Below the pieces are notes generated by a model, which saw only the letters and a list, made by a program, of their open reading frames with translations, made no database searches and was not told the DNA's origin. The translations under genes and the position numbers were made by a program. A stretch of DNA of 64,000 bases from Balaenoptera acutorostrata (taxonomy: Eukaryota > Chordata > Mammalia > Artiodactyla > Balaenopteridae), in assembly GCF_949987535.1 (NCBI RefSeq), contig NC_080079.1, positions 6,452,001 through 6,516,000 of the forward strand, in the 5' to 3' direction. Numbering within the stretch: the first letter of the stretch is position 1; the number at the start of each line of letters is the position of its first letter. This document shows, piece by piece, positions 34,601 through 47,700 of this stretch.

Positions 34601-35579
34601 TCTTCCTCCCTGAGCTTGTATGTATATAGCCGAAACAAGTCTGATGAAAATAAACCAAGAATTAAGTCAACGTGGGTGCTTCATACATGAGACATTTCAA
34701 TTACCCTCTGGTTCAATTTATTGACCATTTTGGTGTCAAGCAGATATTCTACATCACATTTATTTCCAAGGAGTAAGTTTTCATCCATTCATTCAGCACG
34801 TTGGTGGGACACTGACAGTGTCCCAAGGGCCCAAGCACCACCAAGGAGGGGGGGAGGGTGCTAAGGGACCAGCAGGGAACCCTGGCACCAAATACAAACC
34901 AGAGACCTGCCACTGGGAAAGGGGAGGCGGCAGGTGCAGAGGGGGCCCCTCATCTAATCTGGGGGGTGAGGTGCCCTTAAGCGAGTTTTGAAGGATCAGG
35001 GGGTGAGTCTAGCAGAGCCTGTGGGCAGACAGTACGTCATTTATTGAAAACATTTTAGTTTCCTTAGAAAATTCTCTCATGTTTTTATTCCCAAGCATCC
35101 TTATCTTTTAAGAGAAAACAATATAAAATGCAAACTGCTGGAAGCTGCTTCTCCCAGCCTTGCTAGTAAGCTCTTCAAGGGCAAAAGTCACTTCAGACAT
35201 CAAAAACCAAACGAAAAAAAACTAAACTAACAAGCAAAAAACAAAAGACAAAACCTCCTAGGGTAAAAGAATCGGGAAACACTGCCTCTTGCCCTGATTC
35301 CACCACAGATTTTCCTCATCAGGAACACGGGGATAATACCTTCCCACCCTCCCTGTCAGATTTACTGCAAAGAAAAAATAATGTGATTTAAAAAATACTG
35401 AAAAGTGAATTGACATGGATAAGGGCTTCACAGATATAAGGTAGTGGTAACAATTTTGAAAACGTTCACCTATTTTATACTTTTTGCTACATGGAAACCC
35501 TGCTTGGAATTCTATATGTTTAATAGGTAATAGGCAAAGAAGCTATTTCTTTTGCCTAATTATAATAACTACAGGTTAC
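34601..35579. other. Unique-looking intron
   Basis: No gene is seen. 34740-35020 resembles an antisense L2 end (attcattcagcacg, gaaggatcagggggtgag) but only weakly. Confidence 0.4.
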
Positions 35580-36110
35580 TGCGGGCTGGCTCAGAGCAGG
35601 CACCGTACTGGACAGTCAACCATGTGTCTAAACCTCACAACGAGGAAGGGAGAGGAGCTGACCAAGCCTCAAAGAGGTAAAGCAGGGGCTTCCCTGGTGG
35701 CGCAGTGGTTGAGAGTCTGCCTGCTAATGCAGGGGACACGGGTTCGAGCCCTGGTCTGGGAGGATCCCACATGCCGCAGAGCAACTGGGCCCGTGAGCCA
35801 CAATTGCTGAGCCTGCGCGTCTGGAGCCTGTGCTCCGCAACAAGAGAGGCCGTGACAGTGAGAGGCCCGCGCACCGTGATGAAGAGTGGCCCCCGCTTGC
35901 CACAACTAGAGAAAGCCCTAGCACAGAAACGAAGACCCAACATAGCAATCAATCAATCAATTAATCAATAAAAAAATAAATCTTTAAAAAAAAAAAAAAA
36001 AAAAAAGAGGTAAAGCAGCTTGCTCAGGTCCCCAAAACCCGCAAGTGGGGAGCAGGGCTGTCAGCCCAGGCCTCTAACTCAGAGTCTGAGCTCTCAGGCT
36101 CAGGCTTCGT
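35580..36110 (+). repeat. MIR split by a young SINE
   Basis: The left part (35580-35685) has 'ctaaacctcacaacgaggaa' and 'ctcaaagaggtaaagcag'. The right part resumes at 36019 with 'cttgctcaggtccccaaaac' and 'gggctgtcagcccaggcct'. Removing the SINE and one duplication joins them as a continuous MIR core. Confidence 0.75.
35686..36003 (+). repeat. tRNA-derived SINE (CHR-like, short type)
   Basis: It has an intact head (TGGCGCAGTGG, GGTTCGAGCCC), the short body and a long A tail. Perfect duplications AAAGAGGTAAAGCAG lie at 35671-35685 and 36004-36018. Confidence 0.96.
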
Positions 36111-36331
36111 GGTGTGGAACCTCAGAGCTCTTCAATGGAAACCAACAATGAATCCCCGTGAGACGACAACATCTTCCACAATCAGACAGGCAAAATCAAA
36201 TTGCTGTTTTCTTTTGACACAGAGCATGTCACTGAAGTTTAAAATGAATTTATAGTGAGAAATGGCAGGATGTGTTAACAGTGGTGCTAGGGCATTTTTC
36301 ACAACACGTCTGCTTAGCATACATACTATTT

Positions 36332-37290
36332 TTTTAAATTGAAGTATAGTTCATGTACAGTGTTGTGTTAGTTTCCAGTGTACAAAGTGATTCAGTTTTA
36401 TATATGTATCTTTTTCAGATTTTTTTCCATTATAGTTTATTACAAGATATTGAATAATAGTTCCCTGTGCTATACAGTAGAACCTTGCTGTTTATCTACT
36501 TTATACATAGTAGTTTGTATCTGCTAATCCCAAACTCCTAATTTATTCCCTCTCCCCTGCCCCCTTCCCCTTTGGTAACCTTAAGTTTGTTCTCTATATC
36601 TGTGACTTTATTTCTGTTTTGTAAATAAGTTCATTTACATCATATTTTAGATTCCACATACAAATCATATCATACATTTGTCTTTCTCAGTCTGACTTAC
36701 TTCACTTAGTATGATAATCTCTAGGTCCATCCATGTTGCTGCAAATGGCATTATTTCATTCTTTTTTATGGCTGAGTAATATTCCATTGTGTATATATAC
36801 CACATCTTCTTTATCCATTCATCTGTTGATGGACATTTAGGTTGCTTCCACATCTTGGCTATTGTAAATTATGCTGCTATGAACATTGGGGTGCATGTAT
36901 CTTTTCTAATTAGAGTATTCTCTGGATATATGTGCAGAAGTGGGATTGCTGGATCATATGGTAGCTCTATTTTTAGTTTTTTAAGGAACCTCCCCACTGT
37001 TCTCCATAGTGGCTGCACCAATTTACATTCCCACCAACAGCGTAGGAGGGTTCCCTTTTCTCCACACCCTCTCCAGCAATTATTATTTGTAGATTTTTTT
37101 GGTGATGGGCATTCTGACTGGTGTGAGGTGATACCTCATTGTAATTTTGATTTGCATTTCTCTAATAATTAGCGATGTGGGCCATCGTTTCATGTGTCTC
37201 TTGGCCATCTGTACGTCTTCTTTGGAGAAAGGTCTATTTAAGTCCTCTGCCCATTTTTTGATTGGGTTGTTTTTTATTTTGGGGTTTTTT
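36332..37290 (-). mobile_element. L1 3' end with ORF2 C terminus, antisense
   Basis: On the minus strand it reads the last part of ORF2: [18 protein letters not shown], and [14 protein letters not shown]. The artiodactyl-type 3' UTR follows down to 36332. The 5' truncation is near 37290. The frame carries stops and shifts. It lies in the same orientation as FANK1. Confidence 0.9.
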
Positions 37291-37299
37291 TTTCTTTTT

Positions 37300-37920
37300 T
37301 TACAGATTACATACATTCTTAAGAAAACCCCACCACTAAAGGGTCTGACCAAGCCACTCAGCAGAAGCAGAACACCAATGCAGCACATGCAGTCTCACCA
37401 ACGATCAGGACAATGCAATTCAAACAGTGAGATTGCCCAGTCATCAAACTTACAAAAACTGAAATCTGCCAATGGCAGAGAACAGAAAGAGAGGCAACAC
37501 TCCTAAACTGCCAGTGGAAGCACAAGTTGGGAAATCTCTTTGGAGAGCAACTTGGCAAAGTGAAGTAAAGTTCAGGAAGTGGGAATTCCACTCCCAGCTA
37601 CAGTCGTTGATATGCAGGAATATTCACGGAAAGTTTGCAGCTGGGAGAAATTGAAAACCAGCTCAATGGCTGGCATGAGAGGACTGGATGAATTATGAAT
37701 AAAATCATACACCGGAATACTATATAGCAGTTAAGATTAAAGTTACAATTAAATATATCTACATTAATAAATCGGGGCAGAGAGGGGTTGAATCACAAAA
37801 GCAAGTTGTGAAACGATATGTACAGAATGATACAATTTACCTAAGGGTCAAGAAAACAAACCTATATCAAAAGGAGGAGGGAGAGAAAGGAATGGAATGG
37901 CAGAAAAATAATTTTATTGG
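37300..37920 (+). mobile_element. Old L1, ORF2 3' part
   Basis: It reads like very old L1: 'atctgccaatggcagagaac', 'cactcctaaactgccagtgg', 'tttggagagcaacttggc' and 'gtgggaattccactcccag'. The 36.3 kb L1 seems to have landed at its edge. Confidence 0.7.
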
Positions 37921-38011
37921 CAACGTTTTGTTTCTTAAGCCGGGTGGTGGCACATGAATATTTATTATTTTATATATGTTATGCCTGAACTATTTAATAA
38001 AAGAACAGAAC

Positions 38012-38371
38012 GGGACTTCCCTGGTGGCGCAGTGGTTGAGAGTCTGCCTGCCAATGCAGGGGACACAGGTTCGAGCCCTGGTCCGGGAAGATCCCACATG
38101 CCGCGGAGCAACTAAGCCCGTGCGCCACAACTACTGAGCCTGCACTCTAGAGCCTGTGAGCCACAACTACTGAGCCTGAGTGCCACAACTACTGAAGCCC
38201 ATGCGCCTAGAGCCCAGGCTCCACAACAAGAGAAGCCACCGCAATGAGAAGCCCGTGCACTGCAACAAAGAGTAGCCCCCACTTGCAGCCACTAGAGAAA
38301 GCCCGCATGCAGCAACAAAGACCCAACGCAGCCAAAAATAAATAAATAAATAATAAATAAATTAAAAAAAA
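38012..38371 (+). repeat. tRNA-derived SINE (CHR-like, long type, three modules)
   Basis: The head is intact and three CCACAACTACTGA modules are present. The tail is an AATA/A repeat. Perfect duplications AAAAGAACAGAAC lie at 37999-38011 and 38372-38384. Confidence 0.96.
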
Positions 38372-38384
38372 AAAAGAACAGAAC

Positions 38385-40799
38385 AAGGTACTGCATGCAT
38401 GGATGTATTTATATCCTTACTGTCTTACTCATCTCCCAAGTAAATGGGTATGCAGGTAACCTGTTCTTCAAAACTACCTTAAAATGTTATATAAAGGTGG
38501 TCCAGTTTAAAATTCAGAAATCCTTGGGAGTTTCAAGTCTAGAATATTTTCTACATTCCAATGACACATTCAATCCAACTAGACTCTAAGCTCCTTGAGG
38601 AGACGAGCTGAGGTCCTTTCACTTTCTACCCCCAAAACCATTCAATTACTGTTTGATCCAAGCCGATCTGACATTATTCAAATATTCAAGGAATTTTGTA
38701 TTACTCCTTAAAATATGTTGCAAATAATTTAACCATGAAAGATAAGTAGTGTCTTAACCTACAATATATAACTTAGCATATTTTATTCTACAGCTGTCAA
38801 TGCTTATCAATACTTAGACTGCATATTATTTACCAGTAGGTGTGAAAAATAGAAACTTCCAATAAGCAAAGAGAGGTCTCCAGTGTTTGTCTCATGAGTT
38901 CGAATCATCATGTTGCCCATCTTCTAGTTCACATGGGTCACCCCATAGGATGTTATGCTTTGTGTCTTGACTCTCATGTTTGTCAGTTGCCTTCCATGCT
39001 GCCCTATAAAAACTAACTCAATCCAGCTCATAACATAAATCGACTATATTGTTATGGACCTCTCTTATTCACACAAATATAATGGAATAAAGCATACTGA
39101 CACAAAAATCTTTGAAACCCTACAGCTTTTTAGCACATTTTGCAGTTTAAAGAGTGATTACATCAGGGGTTATGGTCTTAAATTTCTCTCAACCGCCGCT
39201 TTCCTTCTCTGTTCCCTCTCCCACCAATCTCCCTTTTTCTAACCATTCTCTGTTCTTTGGTTGTCAATATCTTTTTTTGAATGTTACTATGTGGTAGACA
39301 CCCTGCTCAGTACTGAGAGTATGGGAGGACAAGACAGGCGGGTCCAGTTCTCATTGAGTCTGGTCTTGCAGCTGATGCAAACGTATGACAAGAGAACCCA
39401 AAACAATTTCTACAATTGTGATCATTGCTCTAAAGAAAAAAAGACCAAGGTGCCAAGAGACATTTGAGCTGATGCCTCAAAGATGCAGCCCAGAAAGGGC
39501 TATGAAGAACATTACAGCAAGAAAAAGGACACATCATTCCACTTAACGCTGACAGTAACATGCAGCGCAACCTTCTCGGAATGTAAATCCAAACCTGAAA
39601 ACAAATCAGATAATTTTAAAAGGACTAGAGTGGTCCAACTAACATTAAGACCTCCATAGAAAAATTCAACCCTCATTATCAACATAGCTGATAAATAGGA
39701 ATCTTTAAGAGTTGTAATTTATTAATGAAATCACTGCAATTTTCATTATGTGTCAATACATAATATTTGCCACATACTGTGTGCTTCCAAATGAGGTTCT
39801 TTTATAACTTATAACCATGTCCCTGGTTCTCCAACAGCAATGGTTTGCAATAAAAAGAACAAACAGAATGGCTGGATGAAGTTACCATATAAAAACAAAT
39901 TTTTAACCATAAATTTCTCCAAACTCATTCTAAATAGGTTACCAGGGTGTACATGGAAAAATAAATTGTACTTTCGCAGCCACTAATGAAAGAACCAGGA
40001 TCATAAATCGAGTATTAATTGTAAAGAATGGTCATTGTTCTTTGCATTTATCAGAATGAAGTCCTGAATAAGAAATCCCCTGCTTCTACTATGGGACTGC
40101 TTTCATATTCACCTGTTTTCTGCCTCTAAGCATGTCTTAACGGGCAAGATTTATTGTCAGACCCTTCACTGAAAATAGTTAAGTAAACCCGTTCAGCGAA
40201 CAAAATTCAAAGGTAGCTAGTATGTTAGAGTTCTCCTTCCAAAAAGTCTCTCCTCCAATGTCTAAGAAACGGTTTGAAAATCGATTTACTTCCTCTCTCT
40301 GCACTAGTTACAAATGTGTAGCTTTGATCTCGGCTTGAACACAAGTAAATCTTTTTAATCTTCCCATCAGGTGCTGCTTCCCTCTTCACCCTTTTCCAGC
40401 TCCCTCCCCCCTCAACCTCTTCCCACTGTTCTCACACGTACCCTATCCCCATCCTTCAACTCTTTCCTTAAACTTCCTAAAATTATTTAGGAGATCTCTA
40501 CTTGAAATTATCTTTAACCCATAGCTTTTGTTTTCATTCACACTGTCTTACTATAGCATGTAAATGTATGTCCCTTTCAAAAACCAAAATTACAGAATAA
40601 TCCAACAAATGAAAATTGGCACATGTTAGGCACTCAAGTATAACCTCAATTAACAAGGAAGGTAATAAATACCGTCTGGTAAAATAAGTTCAAAAAGCAT
40701 GCTGTACTATCTCGAAAAAGAAACAAAGATAGTTACTCAGATGTTGGAAACTTGGAAAACTAATTCTCTCAATGAAGCACATTTTCCCCAAAAGGTGAT
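38385..40799. other. AT-rich intron 1 sequence
   Basis: This is mostly unique. An L2-like end may lie at 38580-38680 and an antisense MIR/L2 piece near 39250-39400, both weak. No gene is seen. Confidence 0.45.
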
Positions 40800-41360
40800 A
40801 GTATTACTTTTTTCTAATATAAAAGCAATACCTACTCACTGAGTTTTTAGAAATCAAGCAATACAGAAATATTGAAACAGGAAATAAAAGTTCTCTCATA
40901 ACCTCCCTCCCCAGAGATGACCACCAGCAAAAGCTTGATGAAAATTCAAAGATTTCTTTAGCAAAGATATATAAAATTTTACGAAGATAGCATTATACTC
41001 AAGGTACTGTTTTGCAGTTTGCCTTTTTCAATTAACAGGCTATTGGTTGAGATTCTTGCATATTAATACATGTGACTTTAACTCAATTTTTAAAAACAAA
41101 CTACTCTTTGTATACAATCGTTTACTACAGACAACACTTCAATTAAAAATTTTTTTGCATTTAACTTTACACAGTGATGCAAATATTTTTACAAGACAAA
41201 TTCCTGGAAGTAGAATTGTTGAGTCTTTGGATGTGTATATGTTTAATTTTGGGGCATATTGTCAAATTGCTCTTTAAAAGGAGCAATTATCAATGTACGA
41301 ACTGTGTGGGACAGATTGGTTTTCTCCCATCCAGGCAAACAAGAATATTATCAACCCCCT
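40800..41360 (-). mobile_element. Old L1, antisense
   Basis: Forward text 'ggaagtagaattgttgagtc' and 'catattgtcaaattgctc' is the reverse complement of an older L1 ORF2 3' region. No frame is preserved. Confidence 0.6.
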
Positions 41361-41674
41361 AAACCAGGTGTGAGGTGAAACATATACACACCAAATGTAC
41401 AAGACAACTTGGTAAAACCATTGTCACATTATTAATAACATAGTAATGAAAAGCTAGAAATAGCCTTCTCAACAGGAGAACAAATAGAGTGAGGTTCATT
41501 TATATTACAGAATACTGTATATAAAAATAAATGGTATCTTCTATTTAGATGCCACCTGGAACCACTGTGCTTCTTTCTTCAGTTCATATTCACTATATTA
41601 CCTTATAAGATATGCAAAATAATTTAATGTATTGTTTATATATACATGTGTAAGAAAATTATAAAAACATACTT

Positions 41675-41800
41675 TCATTCATTCAGTAAATATTTACTGA
41701 GAGTCTACTATGAATGATGCAATACTGGGGATTGAGAAATAAACAAATTCAACAAAAATCTCTACCTCAAGGAGTTTATGTTTTAATGGATGGGGGGAAA
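41675..41800 (-). repeat. L2 3' end, antisense
   Basis: 'attcattcagtaaatattta' followed by 'tctacctcaaggagtttatg' is the reverse complement of an L2 end. Confidence 0.6.
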
Positions 41801-42126
41801 AGACACTTAACAAATAAGCAAAATACATCAAGTGTTAGGAGAAAATATCTTTACAACCATAGACTACACAAAGATTTCTTACACAGGACACAGAAACCAT
41901 TAACCATAAAAGGAAAAAATTTGATAAGTTGAGTTTCAAAAAAATGGAAAGCTTCTACTCTTTGAAAATCACCATTAGTAAAATAAAAAGATAATATAGG
42001 GTGGGAGAAAATATTAATAATACATATATCTAACAAATGACTTGTGTCCAGAATATAATTATTAATATATTTTATATTACAACTCAGTAATAAGAAGACA
42101 CACAACACAATTTAAAAACAAGCATA

Positions 42127-42429
42127 GGGCTTCCCTGGTGGCGCAGTGGTTGAGAATCTGCCTGCTAATGCAGGGGACACGGGTTCAAGCCCTGGTCTGG
42201 GAAGATCCCACATGCCGCGGAGCAACTAGGCCCGTGAGCCACAACTACTGAGCCTGCGCGTGTCGAGCCTTGCTCCACAACAAGAGAGGCCGCGATAGTG
42301 AGAGGCCCGCGCACCGCGATGAAGAGTGGCCCCCGCTTGCCACAACTAGAGAAAGCCCTCGCACAGAAACGAAGACCCAACACAGCCAAAAATAAATAAA
42401 TAAATTTTAAAAAAAAATAAAATAAAATA
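42127..42429 (+). repeat. tRNA-derived SINE (CHR-like, short type)
   Basis: It has the head and short body. Perfect duplications AAAAACAAGCATA lie at 42114-42126 and 42430-42442. It is nested in the old L1. Confidence 0.96.
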
Positions 42430-43806
42430 AAAACAAGCATAAAAATTGACATGGTATTTCACAAAAGAAGATTTACAAATGGCTGATAAGGACATGAAAA
42501 GATGTTCAATATTACTAGTCATCAGGGAATGCACATTAAAATGATGAGGAGATGCCTAGAATGCTTAAAATAAGAGACCGAGGACCATCCAGTGTCGGCG
42601 AGGATGCAGAACAACTGTAACTCACGTGGTCCTGGCAGAAATCCAAAACTGCGCCATCCTTTTAAAGAACTGTTCAACAGTTCCTAAAAAGTTAAATATA
42701 GACTTGTGCAATGAGCAAGCAATCCCACCCCTAGGTATTCACAGTTAATGAAACATATGTCCACACAAAGACCTGGACTTGAACATTCAGAGCACCTTTA
42801 TTCATAATCAATAAAACCTGAAAATCCCAAATGCCAATCAGCACATAAATGAACAAACTATGGTATATCCATACAAGGAAATATCACTCAGCAATAAAAA
42901 AGAATGATTAGGGAAAGGAACCAAGATGGCAGAGTAGAAGGACGTGCTCTCACTCCCTCTTGCGAAAACACCAGAATCACAACTAGCTGCTGGAGAATCA
43001 TTGACAGGAAGACACTGGAACGCACCAAAAAAAGATACCCCACATCCAAAGACAAAGGAGAAGTCACAATGAGACGGTAGGAGGGGCACAATCAGAGTAA
43101 AATCAAATCCCATAACTGGTGGGTGGGTGACTCACAGACTGGCAAACACTTATACCACAGAAGTCCACCCACTGGAGTGAAGGTTCTGAGCCCCACATCA
43201 GGCTTCCCAACCTGGGCTTCTGGCAACTGGAGGAGGAATTAATGGAGAATCAGACTTTGAAGCCTAGTGGGAACTGATTGCAGGACTTTGACAGGACTGG
43301 GGGAAACAGAGACCCCACTCTTGGAGGGCGCACACAAAATAGTGTGTGCATTGGGACCCAGGGGAAGGAGCAGTGACCCCGGGGGAGACTGAAGCAGGCC
43401 AACCTGCTAGTGTTGGAGGGTCTCCTGCAGAGGCAGGGGGTGGCTCTGTTTCACCGTGGGGACAAGGACACTGGCGGCAGAAATTCTGGGAAGTGCTCCT
43501 TGGTGTGAGCCCTCCCAGAGTCTATCATTAGCCCCACCAAAGAGCCCAGGTAGGCTCCAGTGTTGGGTTGCCTCAGGCAAAACAACCAACAGGGAGGGGA
43601 CCCAGCCCCACCCATCAACAGTCAAGTGGATTAAAGTTTTACTGAGCTCTGACCACCACAGCAACAGCCAGCTCTACCCACCACCAGAGCCTCCCATCAA
43701 GCCTCTTAGATAGCCTCAACCACCAGAGGGCAGATAGCAGAAGCAAGAAAAACTATAATCCTGCAGCCTGTGGAACAAAAACCACATTCACAGAAAGATA
43801 GACAAG

Positions 43807-44712
43807 ATGAAAAGGTAGAGGGCTATATACCAGAGAAAGGAACAAGATAAAACCCCAGAAAAACAACTAAATGAAGTGGAGATAGGCAACCTTCCAGAAA
43901 AAGAATTCAGAATAATGATAGTGAAGATGATCTAGGACCTCGGAATAAGAATGGAGGCAAAGATCGAGAAGATGCAAGAAATGTTTAACAAAGACCTAGA
44001 AGAATTAAAGAACAAACAAACAGAGATGAACAATACAATAACTGAAATGAAAACTACACTACAAGGAATCAATAGCAGAATAACTGAGGCAGAAGAACAG
44101 ATAAGTGACCTGGAAGACAGAATGGTGGAATTCACTGCTGCGGAACAGACTAAAGAAAAAAGAATGAAAAGAAATGAAGACAGCCTAAGAGACCTCTGGG
44201 ACAACATTAAACACAACAACATTCACATTATAGGGGTCCCAGAAGGAGAAGAGAGAGAGAAAGGACCAGAGAAAATATTTGAAGAGATTATAGTCGAAAA
44301 CTTCCCTAACATGGGAAAGGAAATAGCCACCCAAGTCCAGGAAGCGCAGCGAGTACCACACAGGATAAATCCAAGGAGAAACACACCAAGACACATAGTA
44401 ATCAAATTGTCAAAAATTAAAGACAAAGAAAAATTATTGAAAGCAGCAAGGGAAAAATGACAAATAACATACAAGGGAACTCCCATAAGGTGAACAGCTG
44501 GTTTCTCAGCAGAAACTCTACAAGCCAGAAGGGAGTGGCATGTTATACTTAAAGTGATGAAAGGGAAGAAGCTACAACCAAGATTACTCTACCCAGCAAG
44601 GATCTTATTCAGATTTGATGGAGAAATCAAAGGCTTTACAGACAAGCAAAAGCTAAGAGAATTCAGCACCACCAAACCAGCTCTTCAACAAATGCTAAAG
44701 GAACTTCTCTAA
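43807..44712 (+). pseudogene. L1 ORF1 (RNA-binding protein), four in-frame stops
   Basis: The frame from ATG 43807 to TAA 44710-44712 is 301 codons plus stop, slightly shorter than the human L1 ORF1p as I recall it. A coiled-coil-like part (EEQISDLEDRMVEF) is followed by the RNA-binding part (IIGVPEGEEREKGPEKIFEE) and the C-terminal part ([14 protein letters not shown]). Stops sit at 43816 (fourth codon), 43933, 44458 and 44491. All are point changes; the frame never shifts. The early stop means no full protein could be made from this start. Confidence 0.9.
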
Positions 44713-44770
44713 GTGGGAAACACAAGAGAAGAAAAGGACCTACAGAAACAAACCCAAAACAATTAAGAAA

Positions 44771-47700
44771 ATGGTAATAGGAACATACATATCGATAATT
44801 ACCTTAAACGTGAATGGATTAAATGCTCCAACCAAAAGACACAGGCTTGCTGAATGGATACAAAAGCAAGATCCATATATATGCTGTCTACAAGAGACCC
44901 ACTTCAGACCTAGGGACACATACAGACTGAAAGTGAGGGGATGGAAAAAGGTATTCCATGCCAATGCAAATCAAAAGAAAGCTGGAGTAGCTATACTCAT
45001 ATCAGATAAAATAGACTTTAAAATAAAGAATGTTTCAAGAGACAAGGAAGGACACTACATAACAATCAAGGGATCAATCCAAGAAGAAGATATAACAATT
45101 ATAAATATATATGCACCCAACATAGGAGCACCTCAATACATAAGGCAACTGCTAACAGCTATAAAAGAGGAAATCGACAGTAACACAATAATAGTGGGGG
45201 ACTTTAACACCTCACTTACACCAATGGGCAGATCATCCAAAATGAAAGTAAATAAGGAAAGAGAAGTTTTAAATGACACAATAGACCAGATAGATTTAAT
45301 TGATATTTATAGGACATTCCATCCAAAAACAGCAGATTACACTTTCTTCTCAAGTGCACACGGAACATTCTCCAGGATAGATCACATCTTGGGTCACAAA
45401 CCAAGCCTCAGTAAATTTAAGAAAATTGAAATGATATCAAGCATCTTTTCTGACCACAACGCTATGAGATTAGAAATGAATTACAGGGAAAAAAACGTAA
45501 AAAAGACAAACACATGGAGGCTAAACAATACGTTACTAAATAACCAAGAGATCACTGAAGAAATCAAAGAGGAAATCAAAAAATACCTAGAGACAAATGA
45601 CAATGAAAATACGATGGTCCAAAACCTATGGGATGCAGCAAAAGCAGTTCTAAGAGGGAAGTTTATAGCTATACAAGCCTACCTAAAGAAACAAGAAAAA
45701 TCTCAAGTAAACAATCTAACCTTACACCTAAAGGGACTAGAGAAAGAAGAACAAACAAAACCCAAAGTTAGCAGAAGGAAAGAAATCAAAAAGATCACAG
45801 CAGAAATAAATGAAATAGAAACAAAGAAAACAATAGCAAAGATCAATAAAACTAAAAGCTGGTTCTTTGAGAAGATAAACAAAATTGATAAACCATTAGC
45901 CAGAATCATCAAGAAAAAGAGGGAGAGGACTCAAATCAATAAAATTAAAAATGAAAAAGGAGAAGTTACAACAGACACCGCAGAAATACAAAGCATCCTA
46001 AGAGACTACTACAAGCAACTCTATGCCAATAAAATGGACAACCTGGAAGAAATGGACAAATTCTTAGAAAGGTATAACCTTCCAAGACTGAACCAGGAAG
46101 AAACGGAAAATATGAACAGACCAATCACAAGTAATGAAATTGAAACTGTGATTAAAAATCTTCCCACAAACAAAAGTCCAGGACCAGATGGCTTCACAGG
46201 TGAATTCTATCAAACATTTAGAGAAGAGCTAACACCCATCCTTCTCAAACTCTTCCCAAAAATTGCAGAGCAAGGAACACTCCCAAACTCATTCTATGAG
46301 GCCACCATCACCCTGATACCAAAACCAGACAAAGATACTACAAAAAAAGAAAATTACAGACCAATATCACTGATGAATATAGATGCAAAAATCCTCAACA
46401 AAATACTAGCAAACAGAATCCAGCAGCACATTAAAAGGATCATACACCATGATCAAGTGGGATTTATCCCAGGGATGCAAGGATTCTTCAATATACACAA
46501 ATCAACCAATGTGATACACCATATTAAGGAATTGAAGAAGAAAAACCATATGATCATCTCAATAGATGCAGAAAAACCTTTTGACAAAATTCAACACCCA
46601 TTTATGATAAAAACTCTCCAGAAAGTGGGCATAGAAGGAACCTACCTCAACATAATAAAGGCCATATACGACAAACCCACAGCAAACATCATTCTCAATG
46701 GTGAAAAACTGAAAGCATTTCCTCTAAGATCAGGAATGAGACAAGGATGTCCACTCTCACCACTATTATTCAAAATAGTTTTGTAAGTCCTAGCCATGGC
46801 AATTAGAGAAGAAAAAGAAATAAAAGGAATCCAAATTGAAAAAGAAGAAGTAAAACTGTCACTGTTTGCAGATGACATGATAATATACATACAGAATCCT
46901 AAAAATGCCACCAGAAAACTACTAGAGCTAAGCAATGAATTTGATAAAGTTGCAGGATACAAAATTAAAGCACAGAAATCTCTTGCATTCTTATACACTA
47001 ATGATGAAAAATCTGAAAGAGAAATTACAGAAACACTCCCATTTACCACTGCAACAAAAGGAATAAAATACCTAGGAATCAACCTACCCAGGGAGACAAA
47101 AGACCTGTATGCAGAAAACTATAAGACACTGATGAAAGAAATCAAAGATGATACCAACAGATGGAGAGATATACCATGTTCTTGGATTGGAAGAATCAAC
47201 ATCGTGAAAATGACTATACTACCCAAAGCAATCTACAGATTCAATGCAATCCCTATCAAATTACCAATGGCATTCTTTACGGAGCTAGAACAAATCATCT
47301 TAAAATTTGTATGGAGACCCAAAAGACCCCGAATAGCCAAAGCAGTCTTCAGGGAAAAAAACGGAGCTGGAGGAATCAGACTCCCTGACTTCAGACTATA
47401 CTACAAAGCTACAGTAATCAAGAGAATATGGTCCTAGCACAAAAACACAAACATAGATCAATGGAACGAGATAGAAAGCCCAGAGATAAACCCACACACC
47501 TATGGTCAACTAATATATGACAAAGGAGGCAAGGATATACAATGGAGAAAAGACAGTCTCTTCAATAAGTGGTGCTGGGAAAACTGGACAGCTACATGTA
47601 AAAGAATGAAATGAGAATACTCCCTAACACGATACACAAAAATAAACTCAAAATGGATTCAAGACCTAAATATAAGACCGGACACTATAAAACTCTTAGA

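Noticed and set aside
46642..47082. Minus-strand frame of 146 codons, and similar frames opposite each L1 ORF2
   Set aside because: Shadow frames of L1 ORF2. The same antisense frame recurs at every copy.
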